Assembly (NCBI RefSeq): GCF_001905345.1
Contig: NZ_LFBV01000012.1
Location: 1 to 64,000, forward strand
DNA from: Streptomyces uncialis
GTDB taxonomy: Bacteria > Actinomycetota > Actinomycetes > Streptomycetales > Streptomycetaceae
Direction: 5' to 3'
Length of the DNA: 64,000 bases
Below, one piece after another: positions 1 through 7,085 of this stretch. The notes under the pieces were generated by a model that was not told the origin of the DNA, ran no database searches, and saw only the letters and a list, made by a program, of their open reading frames with translations. Numbering within the stretch: the first letter of the stretch is position 1; every line of letters begins with the position of its first letter. The position numbers and the translations under genes are program-made.

Positions 1-54
1 GGGGTAATCAACATATCTGGCGTTGACTTTTGGCACGCTGTTGAGTTCTCAAGG
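1..54 (-). promoter_or_regulatory. rRNA operon leader (16S gene lies off the left edge)
   Basis: Read on the minus strand, this is the block CTTGAGAACTCAACAGCGTG followed by CCAAAAGTCAACGCC. It is the conserved leader/processing segment that precedes 16S rRNA in streptomycete rrn operons, where it takes part in precursor folding, RNase III processing and antitermination (established knowledge). Its orientation means the 16S gene starts to the left of base 1, transcribed leftward. No mature rRNA is inside the window. Confidence 0.85.
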
Positions 55-130
55 AACGGACGCTTCCTTCGTACTCACCCCAGCCATTCGGCTCAGGCTT
101 TCCTCCGGGCGCTTCCCTTCGGTGTTCCCG

Positions 131-300
131 ACTCTATCAGACCGTTTCCGTATCCGATTTCCTCGGTGCTTTCCGGGAAAACCGCTTCCGCGCTTTTCCT
201 TTCCGGCGGTTCCGACTCTATCAGATCCTTTCGGACCTGATCCCCGGTCAGCGGGGTTTGTCTTTCCGGCTGTTGGGCCGTTCCGACGAGTGAGACTTTA
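131..300 (-). promoter_or_regulatory. Downstream rrn promoters (three -10 elements)
   Basis: Three minus-strand -10-like hexamers are visible: TAGAGT (plus-strand 131-136), TAGAGT (215-220) and TAAAGT (295-300). The two TAGAGT copies sit in duplicated contexts (CTGATAGAGTCGG). None has a good -35 at 16-18 bp, which is common for secondary promoters of Streptomyces rrn operons. Streptomyces rrn operons typically carry several tandem promoters, and these with the one at 486-514 would make four. Individual assignments are inference. Confidence 0.6.
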
Positions 301-338
301 GCGGAATCCCGGCCTCCCCGCTAATCGGGGGCGGTCGC

Positions 339-359
339 CCGCGTTCTTATCGAACGCGG
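339..359. repeat. Perfect 8-bp inverted repeat within rrn promoter region
   Basis: CCGCGTTC and GAACGCGG arms (339-346, 352-359) flank a 5-nt centre. It lies between the upstream strong rrn promoter and the three downstream ones. It could be a hairpin in the longest rrn transcript or a protein site; the sequence alone does not decide. Confidence 0.5.
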
Positions 360-485
360 ATTCCTCATTCTGCAAAAACACGCGCAAAGGAGCAGATGAC
401 GAGTCATCGCTTCTTGGTGAGTTGGTACGGAATGACTGTCCGGGGACCGACCGTGGGTCGGCGCTCACGTCGGACAGCTCGGAGA

Positions 486-514
486 ACATTACGTATCGCG
501 CGGAAGAGTGTCAA
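486..514 (-). promoter_or_regulatory. Strong sigma-70 (HrdB-type) promoter, rrn P1
   Basis: On the minus strand TTGACA (plus 509-514) and TAATGT (plus 486-491) are separated by exactly 17 bp. This is the best consensus promoter in the window and points toward the rRNA leader. It lies only about 25 bp from the start of the oppositely oriented trpS leader peptide, so the two transcription units share a tight divergent control region. Confidence 0.8.
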
Positions 515-536
515 CTCCGGGTCAGGAGGCCTTGGC

Positions 537-593
537 GTGGCTACGCTGTCGGGCATGAAGCATGCGTCCACGCACCAGTGGTGGCCCGCCTGA
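537..593 (+). CDS. trpS leader peptide (18 aa, tandem Trp codons)
   Basis: Short ORF encoding MATLSGMKHASTHQWWPA. The GTG start at 537 is chosen because AGGAGG (524-529) lies 7 nt upstream; an in-frame ATG at 555 has no such site. Two adjacent TGG codons occupy 579-584, two codons before the final Pro-Ala and the TGA at 591-593. The stop codon directly abuts the first arm of an RNA switch (594-643), and the gene that follows charges tRNA-Trp. This is the layout of a ribosome-mediated attenuator: stalling at Trp codons when charged tRNA-Trp is scarce would change RNA folding. An auxiliary, indolmycin-resistant trpS of S. coelicolor is known to be controlled this way, and this looks like its ortholog. 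Confidence 0.85.
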   Translation: MATLSGMKHASTHQWWPA

Positions 594-643
594 CGGCGGC
601 CGGCTCACGCATGCACTCGACGGCCGCCGCAATCCGGCGGCCG
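594..643 (+). terminator. Transcription attenuator of trpS (terminator/antiterminator)
   Basis: Three segments are visible: A CGGCGGCCG (594-602), B CGGCCGCCG (621-629) and C CGGCGGCCG (635-643). B can pair perfectly with either A or C. B-C makes a compact hairpin with a 5-nt loop (terminator); A-B makes a hairpin with an 18-nt loop (antiterminator). A starts immediately after the leader-peptide stop codon, so a ribosome finishing the peptide would cover A and favour B-C, while one stalled on the Trp codons would leave more of A free. No U-tract follows, as is usual in high-GC actinomycetes. Confidence 0.8.
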
Positions 644-713
644 TTCTGCGTCCCTCCTGGGGACCCGGAGCCCGGCCGACGGGCAGCGGGGGTCCTGACC
701 AGGAGGTGGAGAG

Positions 714-1733
714 ATGGCAAGGGTATTCAGCGGGGTCAAGCCGACCGGGCATCTGACGCTCGGCAACTATCTGGGGGCCGTCCGGCGGTGGGCCGCGGTG
801 GACCAGTACCGGGCGGACTCCTTGTTCTGTGTGGTCGATCTGCACGCGCTCACCGTCGATCACGATCCGGGACGGGTGCGGCGGCTGACCCGGCAGGCGG
901 CGACGCTGCTGCTGGCGGCCGGCCTCGATCCGGAGCGGTGCACGGTGTTCGTCCAGAGTCAGGTGGACGAACACGCCCGGCTCTCGTATCTGCTGGAGTG
1001 CGTCGCGAACGACGGGGAGATGCGGCGGATGATCCAGTACAAGGAGAAGGCCGCCCTGGAACGTGAGCGCGGCGGGAGCGTACGGCTGTCGCTGCTGACG
1101 TATCCGGTGCTGATGGCGGCCGACATCCTCGCGTACGGGACCGACGTGGTTCCCGTGGGCGACGACCAGGCGCAGCACGTCGAGCTGACGCGGGATCTCG
1201 CGGTGCGGTTCAACCAGCGGTACGGGCACACGTTCGTGGTGCCGCGGGCCGCGCATCCGGAGGTGGCGGCGCGGGTCATGGATCTTCAGGACCCGACGTC
1301 GAAGATGGGGAAGTCCCACGGCGGCGGGTCCGGCATCGTCTATCTGCTGGACGACCCGGACGTGGTGCGGAAGAAGATCATGCGAGCCGTGACGGACAGC
1401 GGGGACGAGGTCGTCCACGATCCCGAGGCGAAGCCGGGGGTCTCGAATCTGCTGGAGATCCTCGCCGCGTGCGAGGCGCAGAAGTCGGGTGCCGGGACCG
1501 GGAACCCGGAGGCCCTCAGCGGTGTACATAAAACGTACGGCTCGTTGAAGAAGGAGACCGCCGAGGCCGTGGTGGAGCTGCTGAGGCCCGTGCAGCAGCG
1601 GCACAGCGAGCTGGTGCGTGATCCCGGATATGTGGAGGAGGTGTTGCGCCGGGGTGCGGAGAAGGCGAGGGCGATGGCCCGTCCTACGGTCGACGCGGCC
1701 TACCGGGCGATCGGTCTGCTTCCGCCTGCCTGA
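714..1733 (+). CDS. trpS: Tryptophanyl-tRNA synthetase (auxiliary, attenuator-controlled)
   Basis: Attaches tryptophan to tRNA-Trp in the cytoplasm using ATP. It is 339 aa, normal for bacterial TrpRS. Class I signatures are present: TGHLTLGN near residue 11 (HIGH box) and KMGKS near residue 198 (KMSKS box). The start ATG at 714 follows GGAGG by about 10 nt. The upstream leader peptide and attenuator indicate induction when charged tRNA-Trp is scarce, for example under indolmycin-like inhibition. S. coelicolor has two TrpRS genes, and the inducible indolmycin-resistant one (SCO3334) has this control and this neighbourhood, so I infer this is the auxiliary copy and that a housekeeping trpS lies elsewhere. 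Its 3' end overlaps the convergent regulator gene by 50 bp. Confidence 0.93.
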   Translation: MARVFSGVKPTGHLTLGNYLGAVRRWAAVDQYRADSLFCVVDLHALTVDHDPGRVRRLTRQAATLLLAAGLDPERCTVFVQSQVDEHARLSYLLECVANDGEMRRMIQYKEKAALERERGGSVRLSLLTYPVLMAADILAYGTDVVPVGDDQAQHVELTRDLAVRFNQRYGHTFVVPRAAHPEVAARVMDLQDPTSKMGKSHGGGSGIVYLLDDPDVVRKKIMRAVTDSGDEVVHDPEAKPGVSNLLEILAACEAQKSGAGTGNPEALSGVHKTYGSLKKETAEAVVELLRPVQQRHSELVRDPGYVEEVLRRGAEKARAMARPTVDAAYRAIGLLPPA

Positions 1734-2838
1734 AGGCCGCGCGGTAGGCGCGGGGGCTGGTGGCGAGGCGTGAGGAGAAGTGCTGGCGCATCGTGACCTC
1801 GCTGCCGAACCCCGCGCGGTGGGCGATGTCGGGCATGGGGAGGTCGGTGCGTTCGAGGAGCTTCTGGGCGGCGGCGAGGCGCTGGTCGAGGAGCCAGCGC
1901 AGCGGGGTGGTGCCGGTGGCGGCGGTGAAGTGGCGGGTGAAGGAGCGGGGTGACATTCCGGCCCGGTCGGCCAGGTCGGCGACGGTGAAGGACTGGTCGA
2001 GGTGGCGCAGCGCGTGTTCCCGTACGGCGGCGAGGGCGTCGGCGTCCCGGTCGGCCAGGGGTGTGGGGTGCTCGATGAACTGGGCCTGGGTCCCGGTGCG
2101 GAAGGGGGCGGTGACCATCGACCGGGCGATGGTGGCGGCGGCTTCCGCGCCGTGGCTCCGGCGGACAAGGTGCAGACAGAGGTCGATACCGGCAGCCGTG
2201 CCGGCCGAGGTCCAGATGTTGTCGTCCTCGATGAAGAGGGCGTCGGGGTGGACACCGACGAGGGGGTGGTGGGCGCGGAGGAGGTCGACCAGGTTCCAGT
2301 GGGTGACCGCGCGGCGGCCGTCGAGGAGTCCCGCCTGCGCGAGGGTGAAGGCGCCTCCGCAGAGGGCGGCGATGGGGGTACCGCGTGTGTGGGCGTCGCG
2401 GAGCGCGGCGAGGACGGGGGGTGGTGCGGGGGTGAGGTGGTCGTCGAGGCCGGGGACGACGACCAGGTCGGCGCGGTGCAGCCAGCTCAGGGTGCGGTCG
2501 GGGGTGAGGGCGAGGGAGCCGCGCATCGGGACGGGTGCGGAGCCGGGGGCGACCCGGCGCAGTTCGAAGGCGGGTGCGTTCCGGTCGGTGCGGTCGGTTC
2601 CCCAGACCTCGGTGATCACGGCGACGTCGAACGCCCGGATACCCGGGAAGGCGAGCAGGGCCACGCGGTGCGGTGGGGTGGCCGGAGTGCTTGGGCAGCC
2701 CGGGGTGCTGGTGGAGGAGGTGGAGTGCGGGGGTGTCGCCTGGTGCGGGGGCGTCCCGGGGGGTTGGTGCTGGGGGGTCCGGTGCTGGGGGGTCCGGTGC
2801 TGGGGGGTCCGGTGCTGGGGGGTCCGGTGCTCGTCCAC
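1684..2838 (-). CDS. GlxA-type transcriptional regulator (DJ-1/PfpI + AraC HTH)
   Basis: Predicted DNA-binding regulator of 384 aa. From about residue 58 an N-terminal DJ-1/PfpI-like domain is seen (VALLAFPGIRAFD; nucleophile-elbow region ALCGGAFTLAQAG). A C-terminal AraC double helix-turn-helix follows (SFTVADLADRAGMSPRSFTR and DIAHRAGFGSEVTMRQHF). Such proteins regulate neighbouring or metabolic genes; the ligand is not predictable. The start is uncertain: GTG at 2838 is used, but the next 20 residues are four HRTPQ repeats made by a 15-bp tandem repeat. A later GTG at 2664 would start exactly at the DJ-1 domain. Neither has a convincing ribosome-binding site. It is divergent from the cysteine hydrolase at 2913, its likely target. 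Confidence 0.85.
   Translation of the reverse strand: MDEHRTPQHRTPQHRTPQHRTPQHQPPGTPPHQATPPHSTSSTSTPGCPSTPATPPHRVALLAFPGIRAFDVAVITEVWGTDRTDRNAPAFELRRVAPGSAPVPMRGSLALTPDRTLSWLHRADLVVVPGLDDHLTPAPPPVLAALRDAHTRGTPIAALCGGAFTLAQAGLLDGRRAVTHWNLVDLLRAHHPLVGVHPDALFIEDDNIWTSAGTAAGIDLCLHLVRRSHGAEAAATIARSMVTAPFRTGTQAQFIEHPTPLADRDADALAAVREHALRHLDQSFTVADLADRAGMSPRSFTRHFTAATGTTPLRWLLDQRLAAAQKLLERTDLPMPDIAHRAGFGSEVTMRQHFSSRLATSPRAYRAAFRQAEADRSPGRPRRP
2766..2825. repeat. Tandem repeat, 4 perfect copies of a 15-bp unit
   Basis: Unit GGTGCTGGGGGGTCC repeated without mismatch, followed by a partial fifth copy. Because 15 is a multiple of 3 it is readable on the minus strand as repeated HRTPQ at the extreme N-terminus of the DJ-1/AraC regulator, if that gene starts at 2838. 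Copy number could vary without a frameshift. Confidence 0.9.
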
Positions 2839-2912
2839 CGTGGCAGTAAACCATCGATCGCTGTCTTCCCACCCTCTGGGGCGGGGTGGTTGCGGGCGGC
2901 AGCATCGGAGGT

Positions 2913-3542
2913 ATGGAGATTGCGGAGAACGCGGCACTGCTGGTGATCGACGTCCAGAAGGCATTCGAGGACCTGGACTTCTGGGGGCCTCGGAACAATC
3001 CGGCGGCCGACAGCCATATCGCCGCACTGATCGATGCCTGGCAGGCGACGGCACGGCCGGTGGTGTGGACGCGGCACGACTCGGTTCAGCCGGGGTCGCC
3101 GCTGCGGAAGGGGGACGAGGGGAATGACTTCAAGGGGTACGTGGAGGAACGACGGGGGAAGGGGGCCGCGGCGGAGCTGCTGGTGACGAAGACCGTGAAC
3201 TCGGCCTTCTACGGGTCGCCGGACCTGGACGCCTGGCTGCGGGCCTCGGGAGTGGGGCAGCTGGTGGTCACCGGTATCCAGACGAACATGTGCGCGGAGA
3301 CGACAGCGCGGATGGGCGGCAACCTCGGGTACGACGTGCTGTTCGTGCTGGACGCGACGCACACGTTCGATCTGGAGGGGCCGTTCGGCTGGCGACTGCC
3401 GGCGGAGGAGCTGGCGCGGGCCACCGCGGTGTCCTTGCACGGCGGTGGGTTCGCCCAGGTGGTGCGGACGGCTGAGGTGCTCGATGCGGTGGGGGTCAGC
3501 GCTGGGTTGGAGGGTGCTGGGTTGGAGGGTGCTGGGCGCTGA
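2913..3542 (+). CDS. Isochorismatase-like cysteine hydrolase
   Basis: 209-aa member of the isochorismatase/nicotinamidase-like superfamily, which hydrolyses amide, N-carbamoyl or enol-ether bonds. The catalytic triad can be placed at Asp13 (LVIDVQ), Lys93 (LVTKTVNSAF) and Cys127 (TNMCAETTARMG). The substrate cannot be named from sequence. The start ATG at 2913 is chosen by alignment of the N-terminus to the family; GGAGG abuts it with only 1 nt spacing, so the real start could be GTG at 2886. The C-terminus carries a small duplication (GLEGAGLEGAG). It is divergent from the DJ-1/AraC regulator, an arrangement often seen for a regulator and its target. Its last 47 bp overlap the convergent ArsR gene. 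Confidence 0.88.
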   Translation: MEIAENAALLVIDVQKAFEDLDFWGPRNNPAADSHIAALIDAWQATARPVVWTRHDSVQPGSPLRKGDEGNDFKGYVEERRGKGAAAELLVTKTVNSAFYGSPDLDAWLRASGVGQLVVTGIQTNMCAETTARMGGNLGYDVLFVLDATHTFDLEGPFGWRLPAEELARATAVSLHGGGFAQVVRTAEVLDAVGVSAGLEGAGLEGAGR

Positions 3543-4626
3543 GAAGGGCTTCCGCTGTGGGGGTCCGGTAGTAGAGGACGGAGCGGCCCGCGCGGCGGCG
3601 TTCGACGAGGTGGGCGTCGTGAAGGATCTTCAGGTGCCGGCCGATGGTGCCCAGGGCCTGGCCGGTGAGGGCGACGAGGTGGGTGGTGCTCTTGGGGGTG
3701 TCCAGCAAGGTCAGGACGGTGGCGCGTACGGGGCCGAGGAGCCGGGTCAGGGCTTCGGGGGCGAGCGGCGGGGTGACGGGGTGCGGCGGGGCGGGGCGGG
3801 TGTCCCTGGCTGGGGGGCCCGGACGGCGGGAGGGTGAGTGAAATGGCGAGTGGGGTGACGGGAGGGACGCGGGTACCGGGGTGGGGTGGCGGGGGGCGAG
3901 GGTGAGGGCGCCGGTGCAGGGATAGGTGATGGCGTGGGTGCGGGCGTTCCAGGACACCCAGCCGTGCTGGGGGGTCACGGGGACGAGGAAGAGCTGGGTG
4001 CCGGTGAGGTCGCGGGGTGGGTACTCGTCGACGTTGACCTGGAGGCGGCCTTCGCCGAGCCAGCGCACTCCTGGGCGCATGCCGTCGAGGGCGGCTGCCC
4101 ATCCGCCGCGGGTGAGGTGCTGGAGGCGGGCGATGACGTCGGCTTCGAGGATGCGGCGGCGTCGGGGCCAGGTGGGCAGGACGGTTTCGGTCCAGACCCA
4201 GTGGAGGAGGTCGGCGGTGCGTTCCGGTAGGTCGGAACGGTCGAGCAGGGCGGGCAGGGGGCCGGCGAGGGAGCGGGTGAGGTGGGCGCGGGCCATGGCG
4301 GGGGGTGTGGAGCGGACGAGGGACAGTTCGGTTTCGAGGACGGGGGTGGCGTCGTCGGTGGGGGTGAGATCACCGGTGGGGGTGGGCGTGAGGTAGTCGG
4401 CGAGCCAGAAGCGGCCGAGGGCGGCGCGGATCAGCTGGGCGGTGGTGGGGTCGGCGGCGAGGCGTTCGCGGTAGGCGGGGCGGTGGAGGTTGAGCCAGTG
4501 CTGGTCGCCGGGGTGGGCCGGTTCACCGCGTTCGAGGCTCATGACGGCGGCGACGGTCTCACTGAGCGGGGAGAGAGTGAAACGGCTGGCGGCGAGGGTG
4601 TCCGCGTCGACGTGCCACCAGCCCAT
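3496..4626 (-). CDS. DUF5937/ArsR-type winged-helix regulator
   Basis: 376-aa regulator. The N-terminal two thirds resemble the actinobacterial DUF5937 domain. A Pro-rich linker (about residues 255-290) leads to an ArsR-like winged helix with VALTGQALGTIGRHLKILHD as recognition region and VERRRAGRSVLYY as wing. No Cys metal site is visible, so it is probably not a classic metal sensor. The start at 4626 is supported by AGGAGAAGG just upstream. It is divergent from an MFS exporter, the usual partner of this regulator type, so control of that exporter is likely. It ends in a repeated PPTQH tail and overlaps the 3' end of the cysteine hydrolase. A second DUF5937/ArsR protein is encoded at 55199. 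Confidence 0.85.
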   Translation of the reverse strand: MGWWHVDADTLAASRFTLSPLSETVAAVMSLERGEPAHPGDQHWLNLHRPAYRERLAADPTTAQLIRAALGRFWLADYLTPTPTGDLTPTDDATPVLETELSLVRSTPPAMARAHLTRSLAGPLPALLDRSDLPERTADLLHWVWTETVLPTWPRRRRILEADVIARLQHLTRGGWAAALDGMRPGVRWLGEGRLQVNVDEYPPRDLTGTQLFLVPVTPQHGWVSWNARTHAITYPCTGALTLAPRHPTPVPASLPSPHSPFHSPSRRPGPPARDTRPAPPHPVTPPLAPEALTRLLGPVRATVLTLLDTPKSTTHLVALTGQALGTIGRHLKILHDAHLVERRRAGRSVLYYRTPTAEALLSAQHPPTQHPPTQR

Positions 4627-4670
4627 GTACCTTCTCCTGTCCTGTTCTGAACCATTCCGACCTACTTCGC

Positions 4671-4700
4671 CTTGTTCTGTCTTGTTCCGTCTTGTTCCGC
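4671..4700. promoter_or_regulatory. Three 10-bp direct repeats between arsR-type gene and MFS gene
   Basis: CTTGTTCTGT, CTTGTTCCGT and CTTGTTCCGC follow one another with a period of 10 bp, one helical turn. Weaker copies (CCTGTTCTGA, CCTACTTCGC) continue in the same phase back to about 4641. The array sits in the 215-bp divergent intergenic region, a natural place for an operator. Function is inferred from position only. Confidence 0.5.
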
Positions 4701-4841
4701 CTCGTCTTCTGTTCTGCGTTGGTCGGTGCGTTGGCCGGTGTTGCCTCTTTGGGGGATCGCGGGGTGGCGCCGGGCCGAGCTGGGTTTCGCGTGGGGGCGA
4801 AAGACTAAGGGGTTCAGGGGTGGGGTGTTGAGACTCCGAGG

Positions 4842-6212
4842 ATGCGTACTTACCGGGAGTTGTTCGGGGCGCCTGAGTTCACGCCGCTGTTCTTGAGCAG
4901 TTCGTTGCATGTGGCGGCGTCGACGGTCAGCGGGCTGGCGCTGGGGGTGCTGGTCTACGGGGCGACGGGGTCGCCGTTGCTCGCGGCGCTCAGCATGTTC
5001 GGGCAGGCGCTGGCCCAGGTCGTGGGGGCGACGGTGCTGATGTCGGCGGCGGACCGGGTGCCGCCGAGGGCGGCGCTCGTGGGGCTGGCGGCGCTGTTCG
5101 CGGTGGGGACGGCGGTGCAGGCCGTGCCGGGGATGCCGGTGTGGGCGCTGTTCGTGGTCCTGTTCGTGATGGGCGCGGCGGCGTCGCTCGGGGGCGGGGT
5201 GCGGTACGGGCTGCTCAACGAGATCCTCGCGCGGGAGGGGTATCTGCTGGGGCGGTCGGTGATGAACATGGCCACGGGACTGATGCAGGTGGCCGGGTTC
5301 GCGGTGGGCGGGGTGCTGATCACACTGATGTCGCCGCGGGGGGCGCTGCTGCTGGGGGCGGGGCTGTATCTGGGTTCGGCGGTCATCACCCGGTTCGGGC
5401 TGACCGAGCGGGCGCCGAGGGTGGCGGGACGGGCGTCGGTCACGGAGACATGGCGTACGAACCGGCTGCTGTGGTCGTCGCGGCCACGGCGGTACACGTA
5501 TCTCGCGCTGTGGGTGCCGAACGGCCTGGTCGTCGGGTGCGAGGCGTTGTTCGTGCCGTACGACCCCGAGCGGGCGGGGCTGTTGTTCGCGTTCGCGGCG
5601 CTGGGGATGTTCATCGGGGACACGGTGGCGGGGCGGTTCCTGCCGCCGCGGTGGCGGGCGCGGCTCGACTCGCCGTTGCGGTTGCTGTTGGCGGTGCCGT
5701 ACGTGGTGTTCCTGTTCGGTCCGCCGACGGCGCTGGCGGTGGTGGCGGTGACGCTGGCCTCGGTGGGGTTCGCGTCGACGTTGCTGTTGCAGGAGCGGTT
5801 GATGGCGCTCACCCCGGAGGAGTTGAGCGGGCAGGCACTCGGGCTGCACGGCGCGGGGATGATGACGGCGCAGGGGCTGGCCGCCGGGCTCGCGGGCGCG
5901 GTCGCGCAGTGGACCTCGCCGTCGGTGGCGATAGGGGTGATGGCCGCGATGTCGGTGGCTGTGACGGTGGCCCTGGCCCCGGGGCTGCGGGGCCCGGTGG
6001 ACGCGGAGCCCTCCTGGAGCGTGGCCGGTGGGGCGGGAGATGCCCGGGAGGCCGGTTCCGTGGGTGGGGACGGCAGCGGTACCGGGGGTGCGGAGTCCGG
6101 TGGGCGGAACGGCCCGCGGCGGGGTGGTGCGGTGTCCGGGGGGCGGGAGGACGCGGGGAAGTCCGCCGGTGGAGGTGGGAGTGGGGGTGCGGGTGAAGCT
6201 GCTGACGGCTGA
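4842..6212 (+). CDS. MFS transporter
   Basis: 456-aa polytopic membrane protein with about twelve hydrophobic segments between residues 14 and 390, fitting a major facilitator exporter (MFS_1-like). A Gly/Ser/Arg-rich cytoplasmic tail of about 70 residues follows and looks compositionally disordered. The start ATG at 4842 begins MRTYRELFGAPEF, typical of this family; GAGACTCCGAGG upstream is a weak ribosome site. It is divergent from the DUF5937/ArsR regulator and probably repressed by it. The substrate is unknown; drug or metabolite export is the usual guess for such pairs. Confidence 0.85.
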   Translation: MRTYRELFGAPEFTPLFLSSSLHVAASTVSGLALGVLVYGATGSPLLAALSMFGQALAQVVGATVLMSAADRVPPRAALVGLAALFAVGTAVQAVPGMPVWALFVVLFVMGAAASLGGGVRYGLLNEILAREGYLLGRSVMNMATGLMQVAGFAVGGVLITLMSPRGALLLGAGLYLGSAVITRFGLTERAPRVAGRASVTETWRTNRLLWSSRPRRYTYLALWVPNGLVVGCEALFVPYDPERAGLLFAFAALGMFIGDTVAGRFLPPRWRARLDSPLRLLLAVPYVVFLFGPPTALAVVAVTLASVGFASTLLLQERLMALTPEELSGQALGLHGAGMMTAQGLAAGLAGAVAQWTSPSVAIGVMAAMSVAVTVALAPGLRGPVDAEPSWSVAGGAGDAREAGSVGGDGSGTGGAESGGRNGPRRGGAVSGGREDAGKSAGGGGSGGAGEAADG

Positions 6213-6290
6213 GGTCTCGGGGTTCCCCGGCTGAGGTCCGGGGGTGGGGTGGCTCGGGGTGGGGTCCGGGGGTGGTGGTTGGCTGGGGGG

Positions 6291-6722
6291 ATGAGTGAGG
6301 TGCTGCCGGAAGGCTTCGAGTTGTCCGAGGATGTCGCGCGGGTCGATCGCGCAGAGGTGCATCGCTGGTTGTCGCAGGACTCGTACTGGGCGCTCGGGCG
6401 CTCACGGGAGAAGCAGGATCAGGCGATCGACGGGTCGCTGAACTTCGGTGTGTACGAGGAAGGTTCCGGGGCGCAGGTCGCGTACGCGCGGGTGGTGACC
6501 GACCGGGCGACCTTCGCGTGGTTGTGCGATGTGTACGTGGCACCGGCGGCACGCGGCGCGGGAGTGGGTACGGCGCTGACGGCCGCTGTCCGTGACCGTC
6601 TGGCGGCGTACGGGCTGCGCCGGATCCTGCTCGCGACGGCCGACGCCCATGAGGTCTACGCCCGGGTGGGGTTCGCCCCGATGAAGAACGTGGAGAAGTG
6701 GATGGTGCTGGGGGAGCAATGA
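6291..6722 (+). CDS. GNAT-family N-acetyltransferase
   Basis: 143-aa single-domain acetyl-CoA-dependent acetyltransferase. The acetyl-CoA loop is seen as RGAGVGTALT after LCDVYVAPAA, followed by a C-terminal VYARVGFAPMKNVEKWM typical of the family. The start ATG at 6291 lies in a G-rich stretch (GGCTGGGGGG) without a clear Shine-Dalgarno. The substrate is not predictable. It may be cotranscribed with the MFS gene, which ends 78 bp upstream. Confidence 0.85.
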   Translation: MSEVLPEGFELSEDVARVDRAEVHRWLSQDSYWALGRSREKQDQAIDGSLNFGVYEEGSGAQVAYARVVTDRATFAWLCDVYVAPAARGAGVGTALTAAVRDRLAAYGLRRILLATADAHEVYARVGFAPMKNVEKWMVLGEQ

Positions 6723-7085
6723 GGCGGGCCTGGCCGGGCGCCCGGGGGAATTGCCGGGTGCCTGAAGGGAATTGCCGGGCCGCGGGTAGCGGGGCGCGGG
6801 CTGCCGGGCCGCCAAGCGAGCCCGGGGGCCGGTGACGGGGGCCGCGTCACGGGTCACGGGTCACGGCTGGCGTACGGCCGGGCGGGTCCGGTGCGGGCGG
6901 GCCGGAATTGCCGGGCGGGTGCGGGGGCGCCGTTGCCCGGCCGCCTTGTGGGCGGCTTGCGGGGCGGGTTCCCGGCGGGTGGCGGTGGGCCTTGGGCGCC
7001 GGGGCGGACGGGCGGGGTGCGTCGACGGGCGGGGGTGGTGGCCGGTCGACGGGCCCGGGGCCTGGTGGGCGGGACGGGGGTGGGT
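6723..7085. other. Gene-free region with three copies of a 12-mer
   Basis: 363 bp between convergent acetyltransferase and proC. No coding sequence is convincing in any frame. GGAATTGCCGGG occurs exactly at 6747-6758, 6768-6779 and 6904-6915 within a GC-rich, G-skewed stretch. No clear hairpin terminator was found by eye. Confidence 0.6.

Noticed and set aside
1..560. Protein-coding frames in the first 560 bases
   Set aside because: The DNA is the rRNA promoter/leader region; the frames have no ribosome sites and non-streptomycete codon usage.
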